A DNA stretch of 64,000 bases from Streptomyces hygroscopicus (GCF_026168105.1 NZ_LBMW01000020.1:82942-146941); one strand, 5' to 3'. Positions 28,957-37,252 are shown, numbered from the stretch's first letter. A program made the numbers and translations. Notes: a model not told the origin generated them from the letters alone.

Positions 28957-29298
28957 ATGGCTGACGTGATCAATTACGACGGCAAGAGATTCCGGAAGGT
29001 CCTGGCCGACCCGGCCGGCGACGCCCCCGCCGCGCTGTACCGGCAGCAGGGCGACCTGGTCTGGGCCGAGTTCGCCGGTGGCGACGTACGACGCGGCTCC
29101 CTCGCGGGGACCCGCGACGCGGACGGCGTGATCAGCTTCTCGTACAGCATGGTCCTCGACGACGGACGGGTGATCTCCGGCCACAGCGTGAACACCCCGG
29201 AGGTCCTGCCCGACGGGCGGATACGGCTGCACGAGCGCTGGGAGCGCTTCGGCGCCCACGCCGACAACGGCGTCTCGTACCTCGAGGAGGTGCGCTGA
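28957..29298 (+). CDS. Small conserved protein (N-acetylglutamate-synthase-like name group)
   Basis: About 113 aa. The protein reads NYDGKRFRKV...LYRQQGDLVWAEFAGGDVRRGSLAG...TPEVLPDGRIRLHERWER, matching a small beta-rich family often mislabelled as N-acetylglutamate synthase in actinobacteria; it has no acetyltransferase motifs. ATG 28957 or GTG 28966 could be the start; neither has a good ribosome site. It is the first gene of the forward arm and lies 2 bp before the FAD oxidase, so the two are coupled. Function unknown. Confidence 0.7.
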   Translation: MADVINYDGKRFRKVLADPAGDAPAALYRQQGDLVWAEFAGGDVRRGSLAGTRDADGVISFSYSMVLDDGRVISGHSVNTPEVLPDGRIRLHERWERFGAHADNGVSYLEEVR

Positions 29299-29300
29299 CC

Positions 29301-30686
29301 ATGACCGCCGTCGACTACTCCCGGCTGGCCCGCGAGGTCGAGGGGCGCGTCTTCCTGCCGGGCAGCGCCGGCTTCCGGGTCGGCTCGAAACTGTTCAACA
29401 CCCGGTACAGGGACCGTGCTCCGGCCGCCGTCGTCACCGCGGCCCACACCGCGGACGTGCGGCGGGCCCTGCTGTGGGCGCGCGAGCAGGGCGTCCCTGT
29501 CGTCGCCCGCAACGGCGGCCACAGCTTCGCCGGCTACTCCGTCAACGAGGGCCTGGTCATCGACCTCAGCCGGCTCACCAGGACCCACGCCGACGGCTCC
29601 ACCGGTCTGGTCGTCGCGGGCGGCGGCGCCAAGATCAGCCATGTCTACGACGCGATGCAGCCGTACGAGATGGTCTTCTCCACCGGCACCAGCCCGACCG
29701 TAGGCGTCGCGGGCCTCGCGCTCGGCGGCGGTGCCGCGTTCGCCGCCCGCCGCTACGGCCTGACCGCCGACTCCCTGGTGGAGACCAGCGTGGTCCTCGC
29801 CGACGGCTCCCTCGCCGTGGCGAACGAACGGGAGAACCCGGATCTGTTCTGGGCCTGCAAGGGCGGCGGCGGGGGCAACTTCGGCATCAACGTCTCCCTC
29901 ACCTTCCAGGCCCACCCGGTCCCGGACGTCACCACCTTCCACCTCACCTGGAAGTGGCAGGAGGCGGCCGCCGTCCTGGACGCCGGCCAGCGCATGGTGC
30001 AGAGCGCGCCGGACGACTTCGCGGCCCGGCTCGGCGTGTGGACGTACGGCACCGGGCTCGGCGAGATCCGCGACAACGCCGAAGTCACCCTCCAGGGGCA
30101 GTACTTCGGCCCGGCGAGCGCGTGCCTGCAGATCCTGGACCCGGTGCTGAGCGCGGCGACCCCGGTGTCGAGGGACGTCACCGAGCGCACGTTCTGGGAG
30201 GCCAACAAGCACATGGTGCACGCCACCTCCGGCGACCAGTTCGCGCTGCGCTCCAACTACATCCGCGAACCGCTCGCCGCGGAAGGCGTCGAGACCATGC
30301 TGTCCTGGGTCGAGCGCTGGCCCGGCAGCCACAACCCGGACGGCGGCGGGGTCGGCCTGTTCTCCTGGGGCGGCGCCATCAACCGCGTGGCTCCCGGCGC
30401 CACCGCCTTCGTCCACCGGGACACCCTGTTCCTGGTCTCCATGGACACCTCCTGGACGGACGACGACGGCCCCGCGCAGATCGACGCCAACCTCGACTGG
30501 CTGGGCGGCCTGCACTCCGCCATGGCCCCGCACGTCACCGGCTCCGCCTACCAGAACTTCGTCGACCCGGAACTGGCGAACTGGCGCGAGGCCTACTACG
30601 GCGCCAACTACGGGCGCCTGGTCGAGGTGAAGCGGAAGTACGACCCCGACGGGGTCTTCTCCTTCGGCCAGGCCGTCGGCTCCTGA
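29301..30686 (+). CDS. FAD-linked oxidase, berberine-bridge-enzyme-like
   Basis: 461 aa PCMH/BBE fold. The covalent-flavin histidine is His74 in ARNGGHSFAGYS. The position where bicovalent members have cysteine is Ser131 (TGTSPTVGVAGLALGGG), so FAD is predicted to be attached only through His74. The C-terminal BBE segment ends YYGANYGRLVEVKRKYDPDGVFSF. There is no signal peptide. It lies 2 bp after the small protein gene and 48 bp before the MFS gene in the forward arm of the cluster. BBE-like enzymes oxidise C-N or alcohol groups in natural-product tailoring; a late oxidation of the hydrazine-containing product is a reasonable guess. Confidence 0.9.
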   Translation: MTAVDYSRLAREVEGRVFLPGSAGFRVGSKLFNTRYRDRAPAAVVTAAHTADVRRALLWAREQGVPVVARNGGHSFAGYSVNEGLVIDLSRLTRTHADGSTGLVVAGGGAKISHVYDAMQPYEMVFSTGTSPTVGVAGLALGGGAAFAARRYGLTADSLVETSVVLADGSLAVANERENPDLFWACKGGGGGNFGINVSLTFQAHPVPDVTTFHLTWKWQEAAAVLDAGQRMVQSAPDDFAARLGVWTYGTGLGEIRDNAEVTLQGQYFGPASACLQILDPVLSAATPVSRDVTERTFWEANKHMVHATSGDQFALRSNYIREPLAAEGVETMLSWVERWPGSHNPDGGGVGLFSWGGAINRVAPGATAFVHRDTLFLVSMDTSWTDDDGPAQIDANLDWLGGLHSAMAPHVTGSAYQNFVDPELANWREAYYGANYGRLVEVKRKYDPDGVFSFGQAVGS

Positions 30687-30733
30687 ACCCCGCTCCACCG
30701 CATCCCAGAAGGTCCCCCTACGAAGGTGACGCA

Positions 30734-32125
30734 ATGAGTGTGTCCAAGTCCACGTCGAAGTCCTCGTCGAAGTCCTCGTCCTCGTCCCGGGCCAAGGACT
30801 CCCAGGGCGGCGCCCCCGGCGTCCTGGACGCCCTGCGGGCCACACCCCGCTCGGTCCGCTATCTCCTCGGCGGTGTGCTGCTCAACCAGCTCGGCGCCTT
30901 CGTCCAGACCTTCCTGGTGCTGTACCTCATGCACCGCGGGTACGGCGTCGACAAGGCCGGCTTCCTCCTCGGCGCCTACGGCGCGGGCGCGGTCGCGGGC
31001 ACCGTCCTCGGCGGCGAGCTCACCTCCCGGCTCGGCAGCCGCAACACCATCGTCACGGCGATGGGCGGCTCGGCCGTCCTGGTCTTCCTCATCCCGTGGC
31101 TGGCCGGCCCCGGCGCCTACCCGGTCCTGCTCGGCCTGGTCGTCCTGCTCGGCCTGATGACCCAGTCGTACCGCCCGGCCGCCTCGGCGCTGCTGAGCGA
31201 GCTGATGCCGGACGAGTACCGGGTCATGGGCTTCTCGATGCTGCGGATCGCCATGAACATCGGCGCCGCCGCCGGACCGCTGCTGGCCGCCGGTCTCATC
31301 CAGATCGACTGGAACCTGCTGTTCTGGGTCGACGGCGCGACCGCGCTCGCATACTCGTTGCTCGCCGCCACACTGCTGCCCCGGCCGACCACGAAGCCGG
31401 CGGAGCAGCAGGGCGCCGAAAACGCTGCCAAGGAGGCCCAGCGGACGGCGTACGGGGTCATGCTCCGCGACCACCGCTTCCTGCTCTATCTGGCCTCGAT
31501 GCTGCTCAGCGCGCTGGTCTACGCCCAGTTCTTCGCGGTGCTGCCGGTCGGGCTGGCCGAGGCGGGCCACCCCACCTCCCTCTACAGCGCGGTGCTCACC
31601 CTGTCCTCGGTCCTGCTGATCGGCTTCGAGCTGGCGGTGACCGCGCGCGTCAGCCGCTGGCGGGCGAGCACGGCCGCGACCGTCGGCACCTTCGTCTACT
31701 GCCTCGGCATCGCCGGTTACGGCCTGCCCGGCAGCGTGCCGGCGCTGATCCTGCTCACCACCGCGGTCAGCGTCGGCGGTCTCATGGTCAGCGGGCCGAC
31801 CCTGTGGGCTCACCCGGCCAAGGCCGAGGAGAGGGTCCGCGGCCGCTACATCGCCGCCTCCCAGGCCGTGTTCGGCCTCGGCTCGGCGCTCGGCCCGGCG
31901 CTCGGCATGCTCGCGTGGACCCACTACGGCAACGGCGTCTGGGCGGCCTGCGCGGTGCTCGGCACGCTGGCGGCGGCCCTGGCCTTCACCGGGCTGCGGC
32001 CGTCGGACCAGCCGCCGGCGGAGGAGGCCGAGGAGGCCCGTGCACACGAGGAGGCCTCCGTGGCCGACGAGCCCGCCGTGCGCGGGGAAGTCCCCGGCGA
32101 GGCACCCGTCCCCAGCGGACGCTGA
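30734..32125 (+). CDS. MFS transporter (exporter)
   Basis: 463 aa with about 12 hydrophobic segments. After a serine/lysine-rich N-tail (SVSKSTSKSSSKSSSSS) come FVQTFLVLYLMHRGYGVDKAGF, the loop-2/3 motif GGELTSRLGSRNT, SYRPAASALLSELMPDEYR, and a 40-residue Glu/Ala-rich cytoplasmic tail. ATG 30734 is preceded by GAAGGTGAC. It resembles H+-antiport drug exporters. Being the only transporter in the cluster, it is the likely exporter and self-protection gene for the product. Confidence 0.88.
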   Translation: MSVSKSTSKSSSKSSSSSRAKDSQGGAPGVLDALRATPRSVRYLLGGVLLNQLGAFVQTFLVLYLMHRGYGVDKAGFLLGAYGAGAVAGTVLGGELTSRLGSRNTIVTAMGGSAVLVFLIPWLAGPGAYPVLLGLVVLLGLMTQSYRPAASALLSELMPDEYRVMGFSMLRIAMNIGAAAGPLLAAGLIQIDWNLLFWVDGATALAYSLLAATLLPRPTTKPAEQQGAENAAKEAQRTAYGVMLRDHRFLLYLASMLLSALVYAQFFAVLPVGLAEAGHPTSLYSAVLTLSSVLLIGFELAVTARVSRWRASTAATVGTFVYCLGIAGYGLPGSVPALILLTTAVSVGGLMVSGPTLWAHPAKAEERVRGRYIAASQAVFGLGSALGPALGMLAWTHYGNGVWAACAVLGTLAAALAFTGLRPSDQPPAEEAEEARAHEEASVADEPAVRGEVPGEAPVPSGR

Positions 32126-32270
32126 CGGTCCCCCTCCGGCCCTTCCCGGCCCGTCCGCCCACCCTCCGGGCGGGCCGGGTGCCCTCACCACCCTGAGCCC
32201 TGTCCCTGCCTCACCACCCCTGAGTCCTGTCCGTACCTCATCACCCATGAGCACCCGTCAAGGAGCACCG

Positions 32271-33137
32271 ATGCCTGCCACCGACACCATCACGACCAGC
32301 ACCTCGACCCGCCAGGCCGAACAGCCCGCCCGTATCGCCACCCGCCGCAGGCTGCTGATGTGCCGGCCCCGGCACTACGACGTGACGTACTCGATCAACC
32401 CGTGGATGAACCCCAGCCGCAGCACCGACGCCGCGCTCGCGCTGCGCCAGTGGGAGCAGTTGCGCGACCTCTACCTCGAACTCGGCCACGGCGTCGAGGA
32501 GATCAACCCGGTCGAGGGCCTGCCCGACATGGTGTTCGCGGCCAACGGGGCCACGGTCGTCGACGGCAAGGTCTTCGGCGCCCGCTTCCGGCACGCCGAG
32601 CGCACCGCCGAGGGGCCCGCCTATCTGCGCTGGTTCGAGGAGAACGGCTACCGGGAGGTGCTGTGGCCGGAGCACATCAACGAGGGCGAGGGCGACCTGC
32701 TGACCGTCGGCCGTCGGATCCTGGCCGGCACCGGCTTCCGCACCGACAGCCGCGCGCACGCCGAGGCGCAGGAGTTCTTCGGTCTGCCGGTCACCTCGCT
32801 GACGCTGGTCAATCCGAGGCACTACCACCTGGACACCGCGCTCGCGGTGCTGTCCGACGACGAGGTCATGTACTACCCCGAGGCGTTCACACCGGGCAGC
32901 CGGGCGGTGCTGCGGTCCCTGTTCCCGAACGCGGTGATCGCCACGGCCGAGGACGCCGCCGTCTTCGGGCTGAACGCCTTCTCCGACGGCCGTCATGTGC
33001 TGCTGCCGACCGCCGCGAAGGGGCTGCAGGCCCAGCTGCGCGCTCGCGGCTTCGAGCCGGTCGGGGTCGAGCTCACCGAACTGCTCAAGGCGGGCGGCAG
33101 CGTCAAGTGCTGCACGTTGGAGCTGCGCGACCGCTGA
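32271..33137 (+). CDS. Dimethylargininase (DDAH) family hydrolase/amidinotransferase
   Basis: 288 aa pentein fold; ATG 32271 with AAGGAG five bases upstream. Catalytic features: Asp86 in GLPDMVFAANG, His186 in NPRHYHLDTALAVL, and the nucleophile Cys280 or Cys281 in GGSVKCCTLELRD. Such enzymes cleave methylarginine or arginine side chains to citrulline, or act on other guanidino substrates. It is 145 bp after the exporter and ends before a strong hairpin, so it can be the last gene of the forward arm. It may modify a guanidino group of the product or simply belong to arginine metabolism. Confidence 0.85.
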   Translation: MPATDTITTSTSTRQAEQPARIATRRRLLMCRPRHYDVTYSINPWMNPSRSTDAALALRQWEQLRDLYLELGHGVEEINPVEGLPDMVFAANGATVVDGKVFGARFRHAERTAEGPAYLRWFEENGYREVLWPEHINEGEGDLLTVGRRILAGTGFRTDSRAHAEAQEFFGLPVTSLTLVNPRHYHLDTALAVLSDDEVMYYPEAFTPGSRAVLRSLFPNAVIATAEDAAVFGLNAFSDGRHVLLPTAAKGLQAQLRARGFEPVGVELTELLKAGGSVKCCTLELRDR

Positions 33138-33152
33138 GTCATCCCGACGTAC

Positions 33153-33193
33153 GGGGCCGCCGTGCCGCCCGCCGCGGACGGCACGGCGGCCCC
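33153..33193. terminator. Hairpin after the DDAH gene
   Basis: GGGGCCGCCGTGCC pairs exactly with GGCACGGCGGCCCC across a 13-nt loop. It probably ends the forward arm of the cluster before the YbaK-like gene. Confidence 0.75.
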
Positions 33194-33223
33194 CGTCGGC
33201 TCCTCCACCAGGAAAGGATCACC

Positions 33224-33757
33224 ATGTCCTCCGCGCCCGCGACCGTGGACAGTCGCGCCCGTCTGCTCGAGCTGCTCGTCAGGGGCGGCGCCCAGTACCG
33301 ACTCCTGAGCCACGCGCCGCAGGGGCGCACCGACCTGGCCAGCGCACTGCGCGGCCACCGCCTGGAGCAGGCCGCGAAGAGCCTGGTCATCAGAGTGGCG
33401 CTGAGCGGAAAGCGCCGGCGGTACGTGATCGCGGTGGTGCCCGGCGACCGCAGGGTCGATCTGGCGGCGCTCAACGCCCTGTACGCGGGCAAGGAGGCGT
33501 CCTTCGCGGCCCGGGGAGTCGCCGAGCAGCTGACGGGCTGTGTGAGCGGCTCGATCATGCCGCTGAGCTTCGATCCGGAACTGGAGGTGATCACCGACCC
33601 GGCGCTCTTCGAGCACGAGGAGATCTTCTTCAACACGGGCCGGCTGGACGAGTCGGTGGCGCTGCGTACCGAGTGCTATCGCGCCCTGGTGGCCCCCCGG
33701 GTGACCCCGATCGCGACGCCCCGCACTGATGTTCCTCCTGGGGCTACCGTGCAGTAA
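33224..33757 (+). CDS. YbaK/ProX-type aminoacyl-tRNA deacylase
   Basis: 177 aa. YbaK-fold lines: QYRLLSHAPQGRTDLASALRG, LEQAAKSLVIRVAL, RYVIAVVPGDRRVDLAALN, SGSIMPLSFDPELEVITD and EEIFFNTGRLDESVALRTE. The conserved lysine is in AAKSLVI. ATG 33224 has GGAAAGG upstream. These proteins hydrolyse mischarged tRNA (for example Cys- or Ala-tRNAPro). It lies 86 bp from the DDAH gene, with a hairpin between. Next to a cluster likely to make a hydrazino amino acid derivative, a self-protection role by clearing mischarged tRNA is attractive, but a general editing factor is possible. Confidence 0.88.
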   Translation: MSSAPATVDSRARLLELLVRGGAQYRLLSHAPQGRTDLASALRGHRLEQAAKSLVIRVALSGKRRRYVIAVVPGDRRVDLAALNALYAGKEASFAARGVAEQLTGCVSGSIMPLSFDPELEVITDPALFEHEEIFFNTGRLDESVALRTECYRALVAPRVTPIATPRTDVPPGATVQ

Positions 33758-33810
33758 TCCACTCACCCTAGGCTGCCTCCAATTCGACGGCTCAGAAGGG
33801 GAGTTGAGAC

Positions 33811-34842
33811 GTGCGGTTGATAAGACGGGTGGCGGCGCTGCTGGGCGCCGCCGCCATGCTGATGGTGGTGCCGGGCAACGCCCGTGCGGCCACGCCCGCG
33901 TTCTCCGGCGTGACCGCGATCGGGACCCACAACGCGTACGACAAGAGCAAGTACACGTATTTCGCACAGGCCCTGGACTCCGGGGCCTCACTGCTGGAGC
34001 TGGACGTCTACACCGACATCATCAGCAAGCGCTGGCGGGTCAGCCACAGCAATCCGTTCGGCGACGACAACAACTGCGAGGCGGCGAAGACCCCGGGCGA
34101 GCTGTACGGCAAGAGCCGCAACCAGGACCTCGGCAGCTGTCTCGACAACATCGCCGCCTGGCACCAGTTGCACCCCGACCACCGGCCGATCATCTTCAAG
34201 GTGGAGATGAAGGACGGCTTCAACAACAACCGCGGCCTCGGCCCGGACGAGTTCGACGCGCTGGTGTCGTCGAAGCTCGGCAACATGGTCTACAAGCCGT
34301 CCGACCTGCTGGGCTCCCGGTACTCGACGCTCGACGCGGCCGCGAAGGCGAACGCCTGGCCCTCCCGCGACGCCCTCAGGGGCAAGGTCCTCTTCGAACT
34401 CATCCCCGGCACCGTCGAGATGAAGAACCCGTTCGACCACTACTGGACGGACCGGGAGTACGGCGAATATCTGCGCGACCTGTACGCCGCCGGGAACATC
34501 TCCAAGGCCCAGGCTTTCCCGGCCGTTCTGGGCGCCGCCTCCGGCGACCCGCGCACCAGCCGCTACGACGCCTCCATCCGCCCGTGGTTCGTGTTCTACG
34601 ACGGCGACGCCGCGTCGTACGTCAACAACGGCTACGACACGTCCTGGTACGACACCAGTCACTACATCCTGATCATGACGGATGCGGCGGGCGTGTCGCC
34701 GGCGATCTCGTCCACGAACCCGACGGACGCCGAGGTGGCGGCACGGCTGTCGTTGCTCGCCGCCGACCACGCGAGCGTGATCACCTCCGACTGGGTGGCC
34801 AAGTCGCCCTCGGTTCTCAGTTCGACGGCTGACAGGGGCTGA
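33811..34842 (+). CDS. Secreted phosphatidylinositol-specific phospholipase C-like protein
   Basis: 343 aa from GTG 33811 with AGAAGGGGAG upstream; a TAGGCT -10-like box is at 33769-33774. A signal peptide covers residues 1-27 (LLGAAAMLMVVPGNARA). The PLC TIM barrel shows VTAIGTHNAYDKS with the first catalytic His, LLELDVYTD and WRVSHSN with the second His, and FKVEMKD. It is like the Ca2+-dependent bacterial PI-PLCs. It would cleave phosphoinositides or glycerophosphodiesters outside the cell. It is not obviously tied to the cluster upstream. Confidence 0.86.
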   Translation: MRLIRRVAALLGAAAMLMVVPGNARAATPAFSGVTAIGTHNAYDKSKYTYFAQALDSGASLLELDVYTDIISKRWRVSHSNPFGDDNNCEAAKTPGELYGKSRNQDLGSCLDNIAAWHQLHPDHRPIIFKVEMKDGFNNNRGLGPDEFDALVSSKLGNMVYKPSDLLGSRYSTLDAAAKANAWPSRDALRGKVLFELIPGTVEMKNPFDHYWTDREYGEYLRDLYAAGNISKAQAFPAVLGAASGDPRTSRYDASIRPWFVFYDGDAASYVNNGYDTSWYDTSHYILIMTDAAGVSPAISSTNPTDAEVAARLSLLAADHASVITSDWVAKSPSVLSSTADRG

Positions 34843-34927
34843 CCTTCGCGCCTCCGGGGCATATCACCCATGCCAAGGTGAAACAGGCATACATCCCTGC
34901 CCCCCACGAGCGCATCAGGGAGCCCCC

Positions 34928-35485
34928 ATGCTGCGAGGCGTCGACGTCAGCCCGTACCAGTCATCCGCGTACGACACGAGCGGCCTCTCCTTCGTCTTCA
35001 TCAAGGCGACGGAGGGGCACTCGTATGTGAACCCCAAGCTCACCGCCCAGACGAAGACGGCCCGGGAGGCCGGCTGCGTCGTCGGCTTCTACCACTTCCT
35101 GTGGCCCGGCAACATCACGGCCCAGGCCGAGTACTTCGTCGGCAGAACCCCGGAGAAGGCGGGCGACCTGCTGGCCGTGGACTGGGAGACGACCGGTGAC
35201 GGCACACACGCGAGCAACGCCGAGAAGGACGGCTTCATCCGCGCGGTGAAGCAGCTCCGGCCCCACAACCGGGTGGTCCTCTACACCAACCGGGACTTCT
35301 GGCTCACCATCGACACCACGTCCTACGCCGGGGACGGCCTGTGGATCGCCGACTACGTCACCGCGGGCAAGCCCCGGATCCAGGCGTCGTGGCGGTTCCA
35401 CCAGTACAGCTCCGACCCCGTCGACAAGGACGTCGCGAACTTCGCCAGCACGGCCGCGCTGCGGACGTGGGCCTCGGGAGGCTGA
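34928..35485 (+). CDS. GH25-like muramidase (lysozyme fold)
   Basis: 185 aa, ATG 34928 after GGGAG. GH25 lines: RGVDVSPYQSS at the start (Asp6), SFVFIKATEG, GFYHFLWPGNITAQAEYF, LLAVDWETTGDG with the acidic pair, RVVLYTNRDFW, and a C-terminal WRFHQYSSDPVDKDVANF. Only the catalytic domain is present, with no signal peptide and no wall-binding module, so export is unclear; phage-like or intracellular release by lysis is possible. Catalytic acids look intact. Confidence 0.85.
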   Translation: MLRGVDVSPYQSSAYDTSGLSFVFIKATEGHSYVNPKLTAQTKTAREAGCVVGFYHFLWPGNITAQAEYFVGRTPEKAGDLLAVDWETTGDGTHASNAEKDGFIRAVKQLRPHNRVVLYTNRDFWLTIDTTSYAGDGLWIADYVTAGKPRIQASWRFHQYSSDPVDKDVANFASTAALRTWASGG

Positions 35486-35498
35486 GCCGGCGGCGGCC

Positions 35499-35850
35499 TC
35501 AACCCCGCCGGTGCGGGCCCATCTCGAGCAGCACCTCGCCCAGCTGGGCGGCGGTGAGCGCGGGCGCGGGCAGGCGGGGTACGGCGGGACGCGCGCGGGC
35601 CGTCCAGGAGCAGGGCGAGCGGGCGGCGCCGGCCGTCCGGGGCGGCCGTGGTGAGCGCGGGAACGGTCCGCCCCGGCGCCGCCAGGACCAACAGCAGGTC
35701 CTCGGTGGCGCGGGAACGGTCCGCCCCGGCGCCGCCACGGCCAACAGCAGGTCCTCGGTGGCGCGGGAACGGTCCGCCCCAGCGCCGCCAGGACCAACAG
35801 CAGGTCCTCGGTGGTGACGTCCGGGCGGACCGCACCTGCCCCTGGAGGTC
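35499..35850 (-). pseudogene. TetR-family regulator, decayed C-terminal part
   Basis: On the reverse strand from about 35850 the frame reads GAVRPDVTTEDLLLVLAA, a typical TetR C-terminal helix. It then runs into three 53-bp repeats that change frame each time; the continuation RPLALLLDGPRA and, in another frame, PALTAAQLGEVLLEMG are typical of the same C-terminus. The DNA-binding N-terminus is missing because the next gene stop is at 35867. This is a dead gene. Confidence 0.75.
35655..35813. repeat. Three 53-bp tandem repeats
   Basis: Units begin GCGCGGGAACGGTCCGCCCC at 35655, 35708 and 35761 and are nearly identical (only a few substitutions). The length is not a multiple of three, so the duplication inactivates the TetR-like frame it lies in. 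Confidence 0.92.
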
Positions 35851-35866
35851 GTCCGACCGACGGCCG

Positions 35867-36529
35867 CTATGCGCGGAAGTCCGGGGTGCGCTCCGGGGAG
35901 GCCTCCGCCAGCGCCTTGGTGACGGCGTCGGCGCCCGCCTGCAGGCCGTACACCGGGGTGCCGGGCTGCTGACGCCAGGAGTCGTCGATGCCGCCGGCGT
36001 CGACCGTGTCGAAGCCGAGTTCGTCGATCAGGGCCCGCACGCGCCGCTTGGCCGCCTCGTCGTCCCCCGCGACCGGGAGCGCCATACGGTCGGGGGCACC
36101 GGCCGGGCGGGGACGGTCCAGGATGTCCTGCGCGTAGGTGCCGTTGAAGGCCTTGATCACGGGATGGCCGATCTGCCTCTCGGTCCAGCGGCTCTCGGTG
36201 AGGCCCTCGTCCTCGATCGCCGCGATCCTGCCGTCCCGCTGCTGGGGGTAGTAGTTGCCGGTGTCGATGACCGCCACGCCGTCGGCCGCCCCGTCGAGCA
36301 GGCCGGAGGGCAGATCCGGTACCGCCTTGACGGGGACGGTGACCACGACTACTTCGGCGCCGCGGGCCGCCTCCTCGACCGGGACGGGGGTCGCGCCCGT
36401 CTCCTCGGCCAGTGCGGTGAGGGTGTGCGGGCCGCGGGAGTTGGCGACGGAGACATCGTGGCCGAGGGCGGTGAGCCGCCGGGTGAGGTTGCCGCCGATG
36501 TTGCCCGCTCCGATGATGCCGATCTTCAT
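35867..36529 (-). CDS. NADPH-dependent F420 reductase-like / NAD(P)-binding protein
   Basis: 220 aa. The Rossmann motif is at the start (KIGIIGAGNIGGNLTRRLTALGHDVSVANSRG), followed by AEVVVVTVPVKAVPDL and AVIDTGNYYP, then VIKAFNGTYAQDI. This is the coenzyme-F420 oxidoreductase (NADP-binding) family. ATG 36529 is chosen because the motif begins there; the longer frame to 36730 crosses a terminator. It probably transfers hydride between NADP and F420 or a small substrate. The decayed TetR gene downstream may once have controlled it. Confidence 0.85.
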   Translation of the reverse strand: MKIGIIGAGNIGGNLTRRLTALGHDVSVANSRGPHTLTALAEETGATPVPVEEAARGAEVVVVTVPVKAVPDLPSGLLDGAADGVAVIDTGNYYPQQRDGRIAAIEDEGLTESRWTERQIGHPVIKAFNGTYAQDILDRPRPAGAPDRMALPVAGDDEAAKRRVRALIDELGFDTVDAGGIDDSWRQQPGTPVYGLQAGADAVTKALAEASPERTPDFRA

Positions 36530-36681
36530 GTCCTGACTCGCCTGGCCCTTCCGGAGGTCGATGTCGCGCGGAGCCCGGTGGCTCCGCCGGTGCGCTGGGC
36601 CAACCTCCCCACGGCTCGCCCTATTCCGGCGATACGCCGAACGGCTGCCGGAGCGCGCGGACCGCACGGCGGACATGACGG

Positions 36682-36716
36682 GAGGGGCGCCTGTCCCCGG
36701 GAGACAGGCGCCCCTC
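36682..36716 (-). terminator. Terminator of the EF-hand gene
   Basis: A 14-bp perfect stem GAGGGGCGCCTGTC / GACAGGCGCCCCTC with a 7-nt loop lies 33 bp after the stop of the reverse-strand EF-hand gene and before the F420-reductase-like gene. Confidence 0.85.
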
Positions 36717-36748
36717 TCGGCGCGTCGCACGTCACGCGTGCGGTCGCG

Positions 36749-36961
36749 TCACTTGTTCAGGTACGTCCAGAACTCGTCGAACGAGAGGACCTTGTCGCCG
36801 TTGAGGTCCCGGGTCCTGATGACGGCCTCGGCCACCGTGTCGGTGACGTTCCAGTCGCCCCCCTGGGCCAGGGCGGACTTGAACTCGGCGGCGGTGATGA
36901 ATCCGTCACCGTCCGCATCGATCCGCTCGAACTGCTTGCGTGCTTCCTCGATGTCCGCCAC
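36749..36961 (-). CDS. Small EF-hand calcium-binding protein (CabD-like)
   Basis: 70 aa with GTG start at 36961. Two EF-hands: DADGDGFITAAEF (canonical, about residues 15-27) and DLNGDKVLSFDEF (about 52-64), both with acidic residues at loop positions 1, 3/5 and 12. It is the length and layout of the calmodulin-like Streptomyces Cab proteins, linked by others to calcium effects on aerial growth. It stands alone, with its own terminator. No target can be read from the context. Confidence 0.92.
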   Translation of the reverse strand: MADIEEARKQFERIDADGDGFITAAEFKSALAQGGDWNVTDTVAEAVIRTRDLNGDKVLSFDEFWTYLNK

Positions 36962-37021
36962 CGATCCGCCCCTTCTTGGTGCTTTTGCCGTCGTACGGCC
37001 GTCCTACTGACGGAGGTCAGA

Positions 37022-37252
37022 TTAACGGTCCGTCCGGGCCTTCAACGCAGCGACCACCCAGGCGAACTCCTCGTCGGGCGCGGACGGGGGTTCGAGGCCG
37101 TTCACGAGGGCCGTCAGCTGATGTGCCGCGGCGAACCGGAGCCGGTTGCGGATGTCCGGGTCCACCGTGTCGAGCCCCTCGGAGATCTCCGCCATGAAGT
37201 CTTCGATGATGCGCCTTCGCTCGGCGGCCGACAGCCGCGCCAACTTGTTCAT
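37022..37252 (-). CDS. Conserved-looking protein of unknown function
   Basis: 76 aa if it starts at ATG 37252, which has GGAGGAG upstream at a workable distance (NKLARLSAAERRRIIEDFMA...; helical, ends VVAALKARTDR). The frame stays open and coding-like further up (GTG 37396: LAGETTVAEVAATHVAAL...), giving up to 124 aa, but without a ribosome site. I do not recognise the family. The true start is uncertain. Confidence 0.5.
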   Translation of the reverse strand: MNKLARLSAAERRRIIEDFMAEISEGLDTVDPDIRNRLRFAAAHQLTALVNGLEPPSAPDEEFAWVVAALKARTDR

